Position numbers and translations under genes: made by a program
NCBI GenBank assembly: GCA_001515955.1
Contig: LOES01000029.1
Coordinates: forward strand, 1-42,933
DNA length: 42,933 nt
DNA from: Clostridia bacterium BRH_c25
GTDB taxonomy: Bacteria; Bacillota_A; Clostridia; Lutisporales; Lutisporaceae
Direction of reading: 5' to 3'
The notes under the pieces: generated by a model
Told to the model about the DNA's origin: nothing
What the model saw: the letters and a program-made list of their open reading frames with translations, nothing else
Database searches by the model: none
Part shown: positions 1-8,606 of the stretch, piece after piece
How the letters are laid out: every line of letters starts with the position of its first letter
How positions within the stretch are numbered: position 1 is the stretch's first letter

Positions 1-173
1 CCTATGAGCCCACCAAAAATATTGATTACAAAAAGTGCAACAGCGCCTACAACACCGTTTATCACAAGCTTAACAATTATTTTGATTGGAAGCACCAGCA
101 ATACCCCTACTATATAGACAGCACCTATGGCAAGAAAGATTGCCAGAATTGAAAATACATCTATCTGCGGCAC
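1..173 (-). CDS. bofA: Pro-sigma-K processing inhibitor BofA (3' part outside window)
   Basis: The minus strand reads in frame from a GTG at 171-173, preceded by an AAAGGGGGA ribosome binding site, to the left edge, giving 57 residues that begin MPQIDVFSILAIFLAIG. There is a hydrophobic N-terminal segment, then the motif NGVVGAVALFVINIFGG, which is characteristic of the BofA family. In Bacillus subtilis BofA is a mother-cell membrane protein that holds the SpoIVFB protease inactive until sigma-K is needed. It is the last visible member of the dnaX-ybaB-recR-DUF2508-bofA block, an order common in Bacillota. The C-terminus is cut by the window, so integrity cannot be judged. The family call rests on the motif plus synteny. 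Confidence 0.85.
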   Translation of the reverse strand, partial: MPQIDVFSILAIFLAIGAVYIVGVLLVLPIKIIVKLVINGVVGAVALFVINIFGGLI

Positions 174-258
174 TATAAATCCCCCTTTAACAAGTAATAT
201 ATTGAACGCAGGTCAGCATTCCTATTGAGTATAGTGCGAATTCAATAACACTAATGAA

Positions 259-316
259 ACATTTACGCGAAATTGGAATTAAGAATGTAAAACGTTTTTC
301 GCGAAATGTATTATAT
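259..316. repeat. Intergenic hairpin repeat, copy 1
   Basis: Between bofA and the DUF2508 gene, bases 259-274 (ACATTTACGCGAAA) and 296-310 (TTTCGCGAAATGT) form an imperfect inverted repeat. The block 281-316 also matches 6653-6688 at roughly 30 of 36 positions, sharing AAGAATGTAA and GCGAAATGTAT. It is more distantly like the 37-bp repeats at 19688 and 26390. Function is unknown; a structured RNA or small dispersed element is possible. The rest of the 174-401 gap shows nothing else recognisable. Confidence 0.45.
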
Positions 317-401
317 GTTTATTTATATTAATGTTTTCACTTTTTATTACAGCTTTTGTACAAATACTAATTTCAGGATTCACATATACCGCTGATACTT
401 A

Positions 402-692
402 TTATATTTTTACACTCAGTCCCTTATCCTTTGCAAGCTTCAAGAGATAGGTGTATTGAGATCTGGCAGCCTCCATTTTATATATTGCATGATCCACAAG
501 CTCAGGGGCTGTGACATTGTCAAAATAAGACTGGGCATCATACATTTCCTGCTTTGCTTTGCAAATCGTGTTTATGAACTCCTGATTTTCGTCCTTTACC
601 GGTGTCCCCTGAAGATTTCCCAGCATATAGCCTATTACTTCATTTAACTGTTTCTGCTTTTTAGCTTTTCTTTCAGCTAGATTTGTGGACAT
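402..692 (-). CDS. DUF2508 family protein (YaaL-like)
   Basis: This 96-residue, charged, helical protein starts at an ATG behind a GGAGGTG ribosome binding site. Its sequence (many K/E/Q residues, QEMYDAQSYFDN, ending in a YLLKLAKDKG tail) and its position between recR and bofA match the DUF2508/YaaL family, which sits at this place in many Bacillota. There is no signal peptide, membrane segment or catalytic motif. The molecular function of the family is not established. It is probably co-transcribed with recR upstream (93-base gap). Assignment is by synteny and composition; function is unknown. Confidence 0.8.
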   Translation of the reverse strand: MSTNLAERKAKKQKQLNEVIGYMLGNLQGTPVKDENQEFINTICKAKQEMYDAQSYFDNVTAPELVDHAIYKMEAARSQYTYLLKLAKDKGLSVKI

Positions 693-784
693 AAAAACAC
701 CTCCGTTATTGTTACTAATTTATCCATTAATTAGCAATAATATACTGAGGTGTAATTCATTTTTATGAAAAGATTTACTTTTTA

Positions 785-1384
785 CTAGATTTCTCTTCTG
801 CCCTCAAGAGCCTTCATAAGTGTAACCTCATCAGCATATTCCAGATCTCCCCCTACGGGTACACCGTGGGCTATTCTGGTAACCTTGATTCCAACAGGCT
901 TCAAAAGCCGCGAAATATACATAGCAGTGGCTTCTCCCTCTATATTTGGATTGGTAGCAAGAATAATTTCCTTTATTTCATTATCAGCTACTCTTCTAAG
1001 AAGCTCCTTTATTCTGATTTCCTCCGGACCTATCCCTTCCATAGGAGATATAGCTCCGTTCAGTACATGATATAATCCCTTGAACTCCCTTGTTTTCTCC
1101 ATTGCCACTACATCCTTGGGGTCTTGAACTACGCAAATCATACCGCCGTCTCTCTTGGCATTGGAACAAATATTACAGATATCTGTATCTGTAATATTGC
1201 AGCAGACCTTGCACTGCTTAATATTTTTCTTTGCGTTTGTTATGGAGCCTGACAGCTGCTCTACATCTTCCATAGACATATTCAGTATATAGAAGGCCAG
1301 CCTTTGTGCTGTCTTATTACCCACTCCGGGCAACTTTGAAAGCTCATCAATAAGTTTAGCTATAGGCGCTGCATAGAAGCTCAT
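785..1384 (-). CDS. recR: Recombination mediator protein RecR
   Basis: RecR works with RecF and RecO to load RecA at single-stranded gaps. The 199-residue length is the usual family size. Visible features are the N-terminal helix-hairpin-helix ([17 protein letters not shown], about residues 15-31), a four-cysteine zinc finger (CKVC...CNIC, about 57-72), and a Toprim domain starting at [10 protein letters not shown]. The ATG directly follows the ybaB stop codon with no gap. Its ribosome binding site (GGAGG) lies inside the end of ybaB, so translation is probably coupled. The order dnaX-ybaB-recR is very widely conserved, which makes this call secure. Confidence 0.97.
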   Translation of the reverse strand: MSFYAAPIAKLIDELSKLPGVGNKTAQRLAFYILNMSMEDVEQLSGSITNAKKNIKQCKVCCNITDTDICNICSNAKRDGGMICVVQDPKDVVAMEKTREFKGLYHVLNGAISPMEGIGPEEIRIKELLRRVADNEIKEIILATNPNIEGEATAMYISRLLKPVGIKVTRIAHGVPVGGDLEYADEVTLMKALEGRREI

Positions 1385-1726
1385 TTAGAATAAACCTCCG
1401 GGTAAATTAAGTCCTCCAGTTATCTTGCTCATTTCCTTGCTTAACATTTCGTCTGCCTGCCTAATGGCTTCATTTACAGCAGCAGTAATAAGATCCTGAA
1501 GCATTTCTGCGTCATCCGGATCAATTACTTCCGGTTTTATAGCTATCGATATTATTTCTTTCTTTCCTGATGCTACTACTGTTACAGCACCACCTCCGGC
1601 ACTTGCTTCAACAGTCCTCTGCTCCACTTCCTCCTGAAGCTTTGCCATATCCTTCTGCATCTTCTGTACCTGTTTCATCATGTTATTCATATTTCCTCCC
1701 ATTCCTGGGAATCCGCCTTTAGCCAT
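1385..1726 (-). CDS. ybaB: YbaB/EbfC family nucleoid-associated protein
   Basis: This 113-residue protein belongs to the YbaB/EbfC family, small dimeric DNA-binding proteins linked to the nucleoid and to recombination. It has a glycine/methionine-rich start ([16 protein letters not shown]), a coiled helix ([16 protein letters not shown]) and the conserved core [20 protein letters not shown]. The start is an ATG behind GAGGGAGG. It sits between dnaX and recR as in most bacteria and abuts recR with no gap. A GC-rich hairpin repeat separates it from dnaX. There are no anomalies in the reading frame. Confidence 0.95.
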   Translation of the reverse strand: MAKGGFPGMGGNMNNMMKQVQKMQKDMAKLQEEVEQRTVEASAGGGAVTVVASGKKEIISIAIKPEVIDPDDAEMLQDLITAAVNEAIRQADEMLSKEMSKITGGLNLPGGLF

Positions 1727-1775
1727 TTATAATTCCTCCCTCAATTTAGATCTAAATGTGGCATATGTGGGCAAC

Positions 1776-1797
1776 GGGCGGGCATGGAAACCCGCCC
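1776..1797. repeat. GC-rich REP-like hairpin between dnaX and ybaB
   Basis: Arms GGGCGGG (1776-1782) and CCCGCCC (1791-1797) flank the 8-base loop CATGGAAA, giving a strong stem in otherwise AT-rich DNA. A short tandem CTCGTAT follows at about 1804. No T-tract follows it in the direction of the operon, so it is not a standard terminator. It resembles the short palindromic extragenic repeats scattered in many Clostridia genomes, but only one copy is visible here. Confidence 0.5.
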
Positions 1798-1830
1798 CTA
1801 CGCCTCGTATCTCGTATCTAATATATTATA

Positions 1831-3447
1831 CTATTCTTCTTCTATTACTTCAACATTGTCCATGCCTACAAGTTTGATAGCAGCTTTCACCATATCCTCC
1901 GGCTCCTCCTGTTCAACCTCACCTGCTATTATGCACTTTATCTTAAGGGGTGTCCCGAAGTACTGTGATGCGGTTTCTTCCACATCCGTCCTGTTTGAAG
2001 ATGATTCAAGCGCTTCTTTGGAAAAAATATCTTCCCTTTCGTAGGACAGCAATATGGTACCCGACTCCACCTTCACAGGCTTTGCCATTGCCAGATATGT
2101 CCTCAGCTTGATCTTGCCACGGCTTTTGATTTCCTGCATGAAACCGGGCCACTTCTGTATTATATCTGAGCTGTCCGCCTTCAAAGCTGCTTCTGCTCTT
2201 GATTTGGCAGGAGCTGCCTTTTCCTTCTTTACTGATGCTTCCTGGTTAACATTTGAACCTGCCGCCTGCGTCTTCTCCCTGGATACAGGAGTGAAGCTTC
2301 CCTTTGAAACCATGTCCTCCAATTTGGCTATCCTTGTGAGCATACCCTCCAAGCTGCCGTCCCCACCTGCTCTGCACATTTTGACCAGTGCGACCTCCAG
2401 TAAAATCCTTGGATTTGATGACCACTTGGATTCACTTTCAAGCTCCGACAGTATGCTGATGCATCTTATAATATTATTTTTATCATAATCCAAAGACAGC
2501 TTCTTAAGCTGCTCGATTCCTTCCCTGGACATATCAATTACTTCTTCGCACTTTGATACTGCCTTAGTCATCAGAAGATTTCTGTAGTGCACCATCAAAT
2601 CTCTGATAAACTGGCTGATATCCTTCCCTCCTGCTGCTATTTCATCTATTACCCTTATAGCACTGCCAACATCCTCTTTAAGTACTGTCTCAGATATCCT
2701 GAATAAATATTCATTGTTTACGATACCCAGAACTTCAAGCACATTATCCTGGGTTATTGTCTTGTCTCCATATACCGAGCATTGGTCAAGTATACTCAAT
2801 GCATCCCTCATGGCTCCATCACTGTTTCTTGCTATAAGCTTTACAGCATCATCTCCGGCTTCCATACCCTCCTCAATGCAGACGGTTTTCAGCCTCTCAG
2901 TTATGTTTTCGACACTTATCCTTCTAAAATCAAATCTCTGACATCGGGACAGTATAGTCGCCGGCAGCTTGTGGGGCTCTGTAGTAGCCAATATAAATAG
3001 TACATACTCCGGCGGCTCCTCCAGGGTCTTTAAAAGTGCGTTGAATGCTTCATTTGTTAGCATGTGGACTTCATCTATTATATATACCTTGTACTTGCCC
3101 AAAGTTGGTGTGAATTTGATGGCTTCCCTTAAATTTCTTATGTCATCTATTCCTCTGTTTGAAGCTGCATCTATCTCATTCACATCTATGGAGTTTCCTT
3201 CATTTATACTGATGCAGCTTTCACATGCATTGCATGGATTGAAATCCAACGGGGCTTTGCAGTTTACTGCCTTGGCCAGAAGCTTGGCAGTAGTGGTCTT
3301 GCCCGTGCCTCTTGTTCCGCAGAAAAGGTATGCATGGGAAATCCTGCTATTCTTAAGCTCATTCTTCAATGTAACTGTTATCTGCTCCTGACCGCATATA
3401 TCTTCAAACCTTTGCGGCCTCCACTTTCTATATAAAGCTGTATACAT
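1831..3447 (-). CDS. dnaX: DNA polymerase III subunits gamma/tau
   Basis: DnaX is the clamp-loader ATPase that places the beta clamp on DNA and organises the replisome. The 538-residue protein shows Walker A (GTRGTGKTT, residues 44-52), a four-cysteine zinc module (Cys63, 72, 75, 78), Walker B/DExH (IIDEVHML, about 123-130), sensor I (ILATTEPHKLP), and the SRC arginine-finger motif (ILSRCQRF). A low-complexity K/A-rich linker follows, then a C-terminal tau region. The start is an ATG behind GGAGG. It leads the dnaX-ybaB-recR operon. I saw no obvious programmed frameshift site, so a separate short gamma form is not claimed. Confidence 0.97.
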   Translation of the reverse strand: MYTALYRKWRPQRFEDICGQEQITVTLKNELKNSRISHAYLFCGTRGTGKTTTAKLLAKAVNCKAPLDFNPCNACESCISINEGNSIDVNEIDAASNRGIDDIRNLREAIKFTPTLGKYKVYIIDEVHMLTNEAFNALLKTLEEPPEYVLFILATTEPHKLPATILSRCQRFDFRRISVENITERLKTVCIEEGMEAGDDAVKLIARNSDGAMRDALSILDQCSVYGDKTITQDNVLEVLGIVNNEYLFRISETVLKEDVGSAIRVIDEIAAGGKDISQFIRDLMVHYRNLLMTKAVSKCEEVIDMSREGIEQLKKLSLDYDKNNIIRCISILSELESESKWSSNPRILLEVALVKMCRAGGDGSLEGMLTRIAKLEDMVSKGSFTPVSREKTQAAGSNVNQEASVKKEKAAPAKSRAEAALKADSSDIIQKWPGFMQEIKSRGKIKLRTYLAMAKPVKVESGTILLSYEREDIFSKEALESSSNRTDVEETASQYFGTPLKIKCIIAGEVEQEEPEDMVKAAIKLVGMDNVEVIEEE

Positions 3448-3560
3448 GGCTATCCTCCAAGTACTTCATTAATGTGTGCTCTACTGTTTATTGTCTTTAG
3501 TATCATATTAAAATATTAGCATAATACAGCGTTATAGTAAATTGAGGATTTATATGGAAT

Positions 3561-3588
3561 GCAAAAAAAATGCTCATTTCTGAGCATT
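3561..3588 (-). terminator. Intrinsic terminator of the HD-GYP gene
   Basis: On the minus strand the arms AATGCTCA and TGAGCATT (3569-3576 and 3581-3588 in plus coordinates) form an 8-bp stem with a 4-base loop, followed by a run of eight T residues. The stop codon of the upstream HD-GYP gene lies within the stem. Confidence 0.85.
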
Positions 3589-5503
3589 AGAAAAATTCAA
3601 TATCTTCATCGTTGTATATTTTTTCAAAAATCGCCCGCTTCGTCAGGAACATCATCTCCAGGGTCCCTACCACAGTTGGATTGAACTGTGTGCCTTTGTT
3701 CACCACAATTTCACTGATACCTTGGCTTATACTCCTTGATTTCCTGTAGGGGCGGTTGGAGGTGATTGCATCAAAGGCATCTGCAACACTTATGATTGAT
3801 GCCATTATAGGTATTTCATTTTCTTTGATCATGTCCGGGTAGCCTTTGCCATCATATCTCTCATGGTGATGTCTGATTGCCTTCAAAATATCTTCTCCCA
3901 ATCCTATCTTGGATACAATCCTATAAGCAATTTCCGGATGCTGCTTTATAATATCATATTCCTCTTTTGTCAGCGCACTGCTTTTATTCAGTATTGAATC
4001 GCTTATTCCTATTTTACCAATGTCGTGAAGCACTCCTGCAACCCATATATCTTCTATAAAGCTCTTATGGTATTTCATTTCTGATGCAATGAAGGAAGAA
4101 TACTTTGCAACCCTTATGGAATGGCTCTCGGTATATTCATCCTTGGCTTCAACTACCGATACCAGGCTCTGCACTGTTTTCAGGTATGAATGCTTTAATA
4201 TCTCATACGCTGTGGCATTGTCTATGGCTATAGCTATATTGTTTGATAATGAGCTTATAAGCTCAATAAGCTCCTCTTTTGGCTTTTGTTTCAAAGTAGT
4301 ACACATTACACCGATTACCTTGGACTTTACCATTATTGGAGTAAATACAACGCATTTGGCGCCGTTTTCTTTGCAAAGCACTTCATAATAACCTTGGGGA
4401 ATATTTTCTCCCTCAAGCTCTATTACAATTGTACTTTTTCTCACCACTGCTTGCCCTGCAATATCATCTCTTATATCAATGGTACCCCTGTCATACTTTT
4501 CTGTCCTTATTCCTTTTAAAGCCTTAAGCTCCAGCTTATATGGATCCTTATCGCTTACAAGCCTTATTGCACAAATCAAGGCTTCAGTTATTTCTGCCAC
4601 CTGGTTGACAACTGCAATGAGCATATTATTCAAATCCATTGTGGATGTCAGAGTACTGCTGATTCTATTCAAGGTCTGAAGCTCGTTGTATTTCTTTCTA
4701 AGCTGAAGCTCCATTGTTTTCTTCTGTGTTACATCTCTTACTATAGCTTGTATTCCTACTACCTTTTCATCCTCTATTACCCGTTTAGTACTGCCTTCTA
4801 CTCTTATCAAGCTTCCATCCTTCTTTAAGAACTTCCCCTCGAACTCCCTATAGTCGTTCCTGGGAGCAGCCAGCTCCTCAAACCCGGGATATTCATGCTT
4901 GACAATATTCAATATTGATTTCCCAATTAGCTCTGATTCGTTATAACCCAATATCTTTTCCATGCTGCTGTTTATATAAACCAGCTTGTTCTCCGGGTTA
5001 ACTACCAATACCATGTCCGATATATTGTCCATCAAAGTCCTGTATTTCTCTTCCGACTCGTTAAGCTGGGCCATTGTAGCCTCCAGCTGCCCATAAGAGG
5101 CTTCCAGCTCTATATTTATACTCTGAAGCTCCTCATTGTTCAAACGCAGCTCCTCAGTCCTTTTATGAAGATCAGTATATGTATTTTTAAGATTTCCTGC
5201 CATTTCATTAAAGGCATCGGCGACCTCTCTGATTTCATCATTGCTATTTACCGCAATTCTGCTGTCCAGATTGCCTGCTGTAATTGATTTGACACCCTCT
5301 CTCAACTCTGTAAGCGGAGCTGTCAGTGATTTAGACAGGAAAAGTGAAGCAATCAATCCGGTAAAAATACAAAGCAATGCTAAAAACAGGATAATTTTTC
5401 CATCATATGTATTATATATAAGGGCCCATGACATAACAAAAGGGATTATAGATACTGTCAAAAAATACAATAATATTCTTAACTTAAAATTGATTTTATG
5501 CAC
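3587..5503 (-). CDS. Membrane HAMP-PAS-GAF-HD-GYP protein, probable c-di-GMP phosphodiesterase
   Basis: This 638-residue sensor probably hydrolyses the second messenger c-di-GMP. Domains in order: two membrane helices (about 9-29 and 36-57) with almost no outside loop, HAMP (about 55-108), a coiled coil (108-150), PAS (about 152-262), GAF (about 285-430), and HD-GYP (about 440-620). The catalytic HD pair is at 493-494 (LHDIGKIG) and the signature HHERYDGKGYP at 546-556, so the metal site looks intact. It is monocistronic, ends in its own terminator, and lies between dnaX and the SRP RNA. The signal sensed is unknown. It is one of three c-di-GMP turnover proteins in this window, with the EAL gene near 27.4 kb and the GGDEF gene near 30 kb. 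Confidence 0.92.
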   Translation of the reverse strand: MHKINFKLRILLYFLTVSIIPFVMSWALIYNTYDGKIILFLALLCIFTGLIASLFLSKSLTAPLTELREGVKSITAGNLDSRIAVNSNDEIREVADAFNEMAGNLKNTYTDLHKRTEELRLNNEELQSINIELEASYGQLEATMAQLNESEEKYRTLMDNISDMVLVVNPENKLVYINSSMEKILGYNESELIGKSILNIVKHEYPGFEELAAPRNDYREFEGKFLKKDGSLIRVEGSTKRVIEDEKVVGIQAIVRDVTQKKTMELQLRKKYNELQTLNRISSTLTSTMDLNNMLIAVVNQVAEITEALICAIRLVSDKDPYKLELKALKGIRTEKYDRGTIDIRDDIAGQAVVRKSTIVIELEGENIPQGYYEVLCKENGAKCVVFTPIMVKSKVIGVMCTTLKQKPKEELIELISSLSNNIAIAIDNATAYEILKHSYLKTVQSLVSVVEAKDEYTESHSIRVAKYSSFIASEMKYHKSFIEDIWVAGVLHDIGKIGISDSILNKSSALTKEEYDIIKQHPEIAYRIVSKIGLGEDILKAIRHHHERYDGKGYPDMIKENEIPIMASIISVADAFDAITSNRPYRKSRSISQGISEIVVNKGTQFNPTVVGTLEMMFLTKRAIFEKIYNDEDIEFF

Positions 5504-5659
5504 AGAACAATATCCCCCCTTTTATCCAAAATTCGACATTATTCCTATTCCATTATATCAGCAAGTATAAGAGTATTGTAAGATGCTTAAACCAAATAAG
5601 ACTTCAGACCTATAATTTAAGTCTAGAGTCCTACTAAAACTCTGGAAAAAGGCAAAACA

Positions 5660-5688
5660 AAAAAACTTGCATTACACAAGTTTTAAAT
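5660..5688 (-). terminator. Intrinsic terminator after the SRP RNA
   Basis: On the minus strand, AACTTG and CAAGTT pair across a short loop just past the SRP RNA 3' end and are followed by a run of T residues (TTTTTTTTG), a standard intrinsic terminator. Confidence 0.75.
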
Positions 5689-5692
5689 ATAT

Positions 5693-5962
5693 GGCCGTGC
5701 ACCTTCCTTCGACACGCACCTACAAGCGTTACCCGGATAGTTAGCTCCAATCAGGCAACCCTGCGGCACACGAAAGGGTTCACTTACCGTTGCTTCCTTC
5801 CGGACCTGGCGGGGTTCATGAATTTCCGTTGCGCAGGACCCAATCATCGTCACCACTTGCCCGGGGCAGTCCTCACAAGCAAGTGCCTCAGCAAAGGAAT
5901 TCAACCCTGCTATTGCGGATTGCAGGTTACAGGGCACCGCAGTCTCCCCGTCTAGCACGGCC
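5693..5962 (-). ncRNA. ffs: Signal recognition particle RNA, large (Alu-containing) bacterial type
   Basis: The minus strand carries the diagnostic SRP domain IV: the GUCCGGAAGG... asymmetric loop and GGAAGCAACG tetraloop region around 5790-5830. The 5' end GGCCGUGC (from 5962) is complementary to the 3' end GCACGGCC (5693-5700), closing the long helix. The total length of about 270 nt is that of the large 6S-type SRP RNA of Bacillus and Clostridium, which contains an Alu domain, not the 4.5S form. With Ffh it targets ribosomes to the membrane. An apparent 93-codon reading frame over the gene is only a shadow. A terminator follows directly. Ends are good to a few bases. Confidence 0.95.
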
Positions 5963-6117
5963 AAGATTATTAACTTTTCTCATGGCTGAAATACATCTGA
6001 TGTATTAATACTCACGGAAAAAAATTATATGGATTGATTATGTTTTCCATGATTTACACCAAGTACGCAGAAGGGTGAAAAGTGTTTTCACATTCTGCAC
6101 AGCTATTATATTATAAG

Positions 6118-6148
6118 CTTTAATGCATTTGATGTCAATGCATTAAAG
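6118..6148. repeat. Perfect 12-bp inverted repeat in the 5963-6282 gap
   Basis: CTTTAATGCATT (6118-6129) and AATGCATTAAAG (6137-6148) are perfect inverted arms around a 7-base spacer. It lies upstream of both the SRP RNA (minus) and the membrane protein gene (plus), so it could be an operator for either. There is no T-tract and no consensus promoter that I can assign with confidence. The rest of this 320-base gap shows nothing else. Confidence 0.45.
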
Positions 6149-6282
6149 AATACCTTTTCCAATGCTTTATTACATTATTGTCATAATTTTATCCTAATGT
6201 CATCAATAATAATATTAAACATGCATTATATTGCTGATATTTATTACAATATTAATAATCTCATTTTAAAGGAGCTGTCAGC

Positions 6283-6639
6283 TTGAAAAAATATTTTTGG
6301 CCTGTTACCGCATTCATTACTGGAATATTGCCGGGCTTTTTTCTAGTTTTTAATTTTATATTTTCTGATGTTATATCACTTTATGAAAGAATCCTCTCTT
6401 TACTTGTGGTAGTTGTAGCTTACCTGGTGCTGGGAGCTGCATTCGGACTTGCAAGCCGTGATATAAGACTGGCGGGAGGAATATGGCTCAGCCTTCCTGC
6501 CTTATTCCTCGCATTCATATACTCTTTCAAAGAGGTAAACTCAGCAGCTATAAATCTCCTATATTCAGCAGCTGCACTTGGTTCTTCCGTCATTGGCTTT
6601 CACTTGGGTGCAAAGCTTTCAAGAAGGTTAAAGCAATGA
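6283..6639 (+). CDS. Small integral membrane protein, function unknown
   Basis: The protein has 118 residues and starts at a TTG behind a good AAAGGAG site eight bases upstream. Four hydrophobic segments can be seen (about 5-27, 37-58, 65-84 and 90-108), with a basic tail (KLSRRLKQ) predicted to face the cytoplasm. I do not recognise a family. It is a lone plus-strand gene between the SRP RNA and minus-strand small genes, followed by a dispersed repeat (6653-6688). The unusual start codon is supported by the ribosome binding site. Confidence 0.7.
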   Translation: MKKYFWPVTAFITGILPGFFLVFNFIFSDVISLYERILSLLVVVVAYLVLGAAFGLASRDIRLAGGIWLSLPALFLAFIYSFKEVNSAAINLLYSAAALGSSVIGFHLGAKLSRRLKQ

Positions 6640-6652
6640 TCGATCTATAATA

Positions 6653-6688
6653 AAGAATGTAAGATGCTTTTTGCGAAATGTATATATC
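6653..6688. repeat. Intergenic hairpin repeat, copy 2
   Basis: This block shares AAGAATGTAA, G-TTTT and GCGAAATGTAT with 281-316, about 30 of 36 bases. A further partial match (TGTAAGATGCTT) occurs near 5577-5588. It fills the short gap between the membrane gene and the convergent DUF3243 gene and overlaps the latter's last bases. Confidence 0.45.
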
Positions 6689-6959
6689 ATTGCTTTACAT
6701 CTGTTTCTACCATTTTTACAATTAGCTTGGCTAAAATCTTCCTATCGCTGTCGTCGCCTACTTTCCACAGTTCCTGCAGCAAACGCTGCTCCCCGTTTTC
6801 CGGGTCAACTCTGGCTGAAAGTACATTGCCTACCTTAACGGCAATATTCTCTATTGTATTGTCTGACATACCGACAGTCTCCCCAAGATTTACAGCCTTG
6901 CTCAAGGTGTTTTTCCAATTTGTCCATTCTGTAAAGGCATCCACTCTATTTATTTCCAT
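6687..6959 (-). CDS. DUF3243 family protein
   Basis: This 90-residue soluble protein has an ATG behind a CCGGAGGTG site. The N-terminal WTNWKNTLSKAVNLGETVGMSD segment and the overall helical character fit the DUF3243 family of Bacillota (YmfJ-like), whose biochemical role is not known. It lies downstream of the zinc-ribbon gene on the same strand (89-base gap) and may be co-transcribed with it. No membrane segment, signal peptide or catalytic motif is visible. Confidence 0.75.
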   Translation of the reverse strand: MEINRVDAFTEWTNWKNTLSKAVNLGETVGMSDNTIENIAVKVGNVLSARVDPENGEQRLLQELWKVGDDSDRKILAKLIVKMVETDVKQ

Positions 6960-7048
6960 AGTATCACCTCCGGAAATACAAATAAAATTACTTCCTTTTA
7001 TTATTTGTTTCTATAATTTAAATATTCATCAGAAGGATTGCTTCAGGG

Positions 7049-7408
7049 TTACATGCTTCTCAGACTGCTTTCAAATTCCGATTTTGAAATATGACCTTCC
7101 AGATATTTTGAGTTTATCAATGCAATTTGTTCAAGAACTTTGAACTCCTCCAGTTCAAGTTTGAACCCAAAATTGCATTCGGGGCAGCTGAAATAATAAA
7201 CCGTATCACACTGCACCAGAGAAATGTTCAATACTCTGAAAAGCCTCGAGGTCTCGTATATACTGTAATAATCATTATTGCCGCAGTTTTCGCACCTGAC
7301 AGCTATTCTCTGCAGTGTTTCCTTTTCCTTTTTAACACTACTCAACTGGTCAACATAAACTTGTCCTACATATTTCGTCCTTGCAATATCTTTTCCCCAA
7401 AGTCCCAC
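7049..7408 (-). CDS. Zinc-ribbon protein with SHOCT-like tail
   Basis: The 119-residue protein starts at a GTG seven bases after a GGAGGTG site. It has two CxxC knuckles (CENC near residue 39 and CPEC near 75) that should bind one zinc ion. The last ~25 residues (LINSKYLEGHISKSEFESSL) resemble the SHOCT short C-terminal domain. No enzymatic motif is present. I cannot assign a function; a nucleic-acid-binding or protein-interaction role would fit the zinc ribbon but is inference. It precedes the DUF3243 gene on the same strand. Confidence 0.7.
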   Translation of the reverse strand: MGLWGKDIARTKYVGQVYVDQLSSVKKEKETLQRIAVRCENCGNNDYYSIYETSRLFRVLNISLVQCDTVYYFSCPECNFGFKLELEEFKVLEQIALINSKYLEGHISKSEFESSLRSM

Positions 7409-7667
7409 AGCATCACACCTCCAACTATTTAGTCTTCAGCACTACAAATAATATATTCTACCATTATTTTCAAAATCCTTCCTTAAAAACCTAATTTTGC
7501 AACATATATGTCGACAATAGTGTTGATATCCTTGCCAAGCCTCCCATGGACAGCCTTGAAAACTTCTGATAAACTGTCTGTATGAACTGATGCGGTATAG
7601 TTGCAGCGGAGAAACAGCACTGATGCATCGTGCAGTTTATATGATAAAATAATTGGGATGTGTTACC

Positions 7668-8606
7668 TTGAAAAAATATGAAGCTTATTTACCTTATATT
7701 GCAGGACTTGTCATGGCATTTATTTTCGGATTGTCCTTCATGTTTACAAAGCAAGCATTGGAGACCCTGCCGATAATGCTTCTTCTTTCCTACCGGTTTA
7801 CTTTGGCAGCGATACTCTTGACTTTACTTTGGCTGCTCGGTGCTATTAAGCTGAGCTACAAAAAAAAGCCCCTTAAGAAGCTTCTTTTACTTTCTTTTTT
7901 CCAGCCTATCGCATATTTTATTTTTGAAACTATAGGTGTGCAGCTTACATCTTCTTCTGAGGCAGGAATAATGATTGCCTTGATACCTGTGGTGGTAACC
8001 ATATTTGCTTCAATATTCCTTAATGAGAAGCCAGGCAAAGCACAGCTGTTTTTCATACTTGCTTCTGTCTTTGGCGTCATATTTATAGGCCTGATGTCCG
8101 GCAGTACCGGCAGCTCAGGCCATTTTGCAGGTATACTCTCTCTCTTCGGGGCAGTACTGGCCGGAGGAGTGTATAATATTCTGTCCCGGAAGCTTTCCAA
8201 AAATTTTACTCCTGTAGAGATAACCTTTGTTATGATGTGGACAGGGGCAATAATATTCAATATGCTTTCAACCGTATCAGGCATAATAAATAATGATTTG
8301 GGAAGATATTTTACTTCCTTAAATACAATGAGCACACTGATTCCGATATTATATCTCGGCATTCTCTCATCAGTGTGCGCATTTTTCATGATCAATTATA
8401 TGCTTTCCAAGCTGCCTGCTTCAAACTCTGTAGTATTCTCCAATCTTACCACTGTAATCTCAATAGCAGCCGGTGTCTTTGTAAGGCACGAAGCTTTCCA
8501 CTGGTATCAGCTTGCCGGGGGTATATTGATAATCCTTGGAGTCTGGGGTACCAACCGCTACAAACCACAGCAGGAAGTATCTCTTCCGGATGCGAAAAGC
8601 TTATAG
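7668..8606 (+). CDS. EamA/DMT-superfamily transporter
   Basis: About 312 residues with ten hydrophobic helices arranged as two EamA repeats, the layout of the 10-TMS drug/metabolite exporters. Typical features are GLSFMFTKQALETLP in helix 1, SEAGIMIALIPVVVTIFASIFLNEKP closing repeat 1, and the matching NSVVFSNLTTVISIAAGV in repeat 2. I chose the TTG at 7668 because GGGATGTG lies five bases upstream; an in-frame TTG at 7653 has no ribosome binding site. The substrate (amino acid, metabolite or drug efflux) cannot be told. The convergent radical SAM gene overlaps its last six bases, so the two share a 3' end. Confidence 0.88.
   Translation: MKKYEAYLPYIAGLVMAFIFGLSFMFTKQALETLPIMLLLSYRFTLAAILLTLLWLLGAIKLSYKKKPLKKLLLLSFFQPIAYFIFETIGVQLTSSSEAGIMIALIPVVVTIFASIFLNEKPGKAQLFFILASVFGVIFIGLMSGSTGSSGHFAGILSLFGAVLAGGVYNILSRKLSKNFTPVEITFVMMWTGAIIFNMLSTVSGIINNDLGRYFTSLNTMSTLIPILYLGILSSVCAFFMINYMLSKLPASNSVVFSNLTTVISIAAGVFVRHEAFHWYQLAGGILIILGVWGTNRYKPQQEVSLPDAKSL

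Noticed and set aside
2054..2488. 144-codon plus-strand frame inside dnaX
   Set aside because: Antisense shadow of a clear dnaX coding sequence; no ribosome binding site.
5683..5964. 93-codon minus-strand reading frame
   Set aside because: It coincides exactly with the SRP RNA; the conserved RNA secondary-structure motifs explain the sequence.
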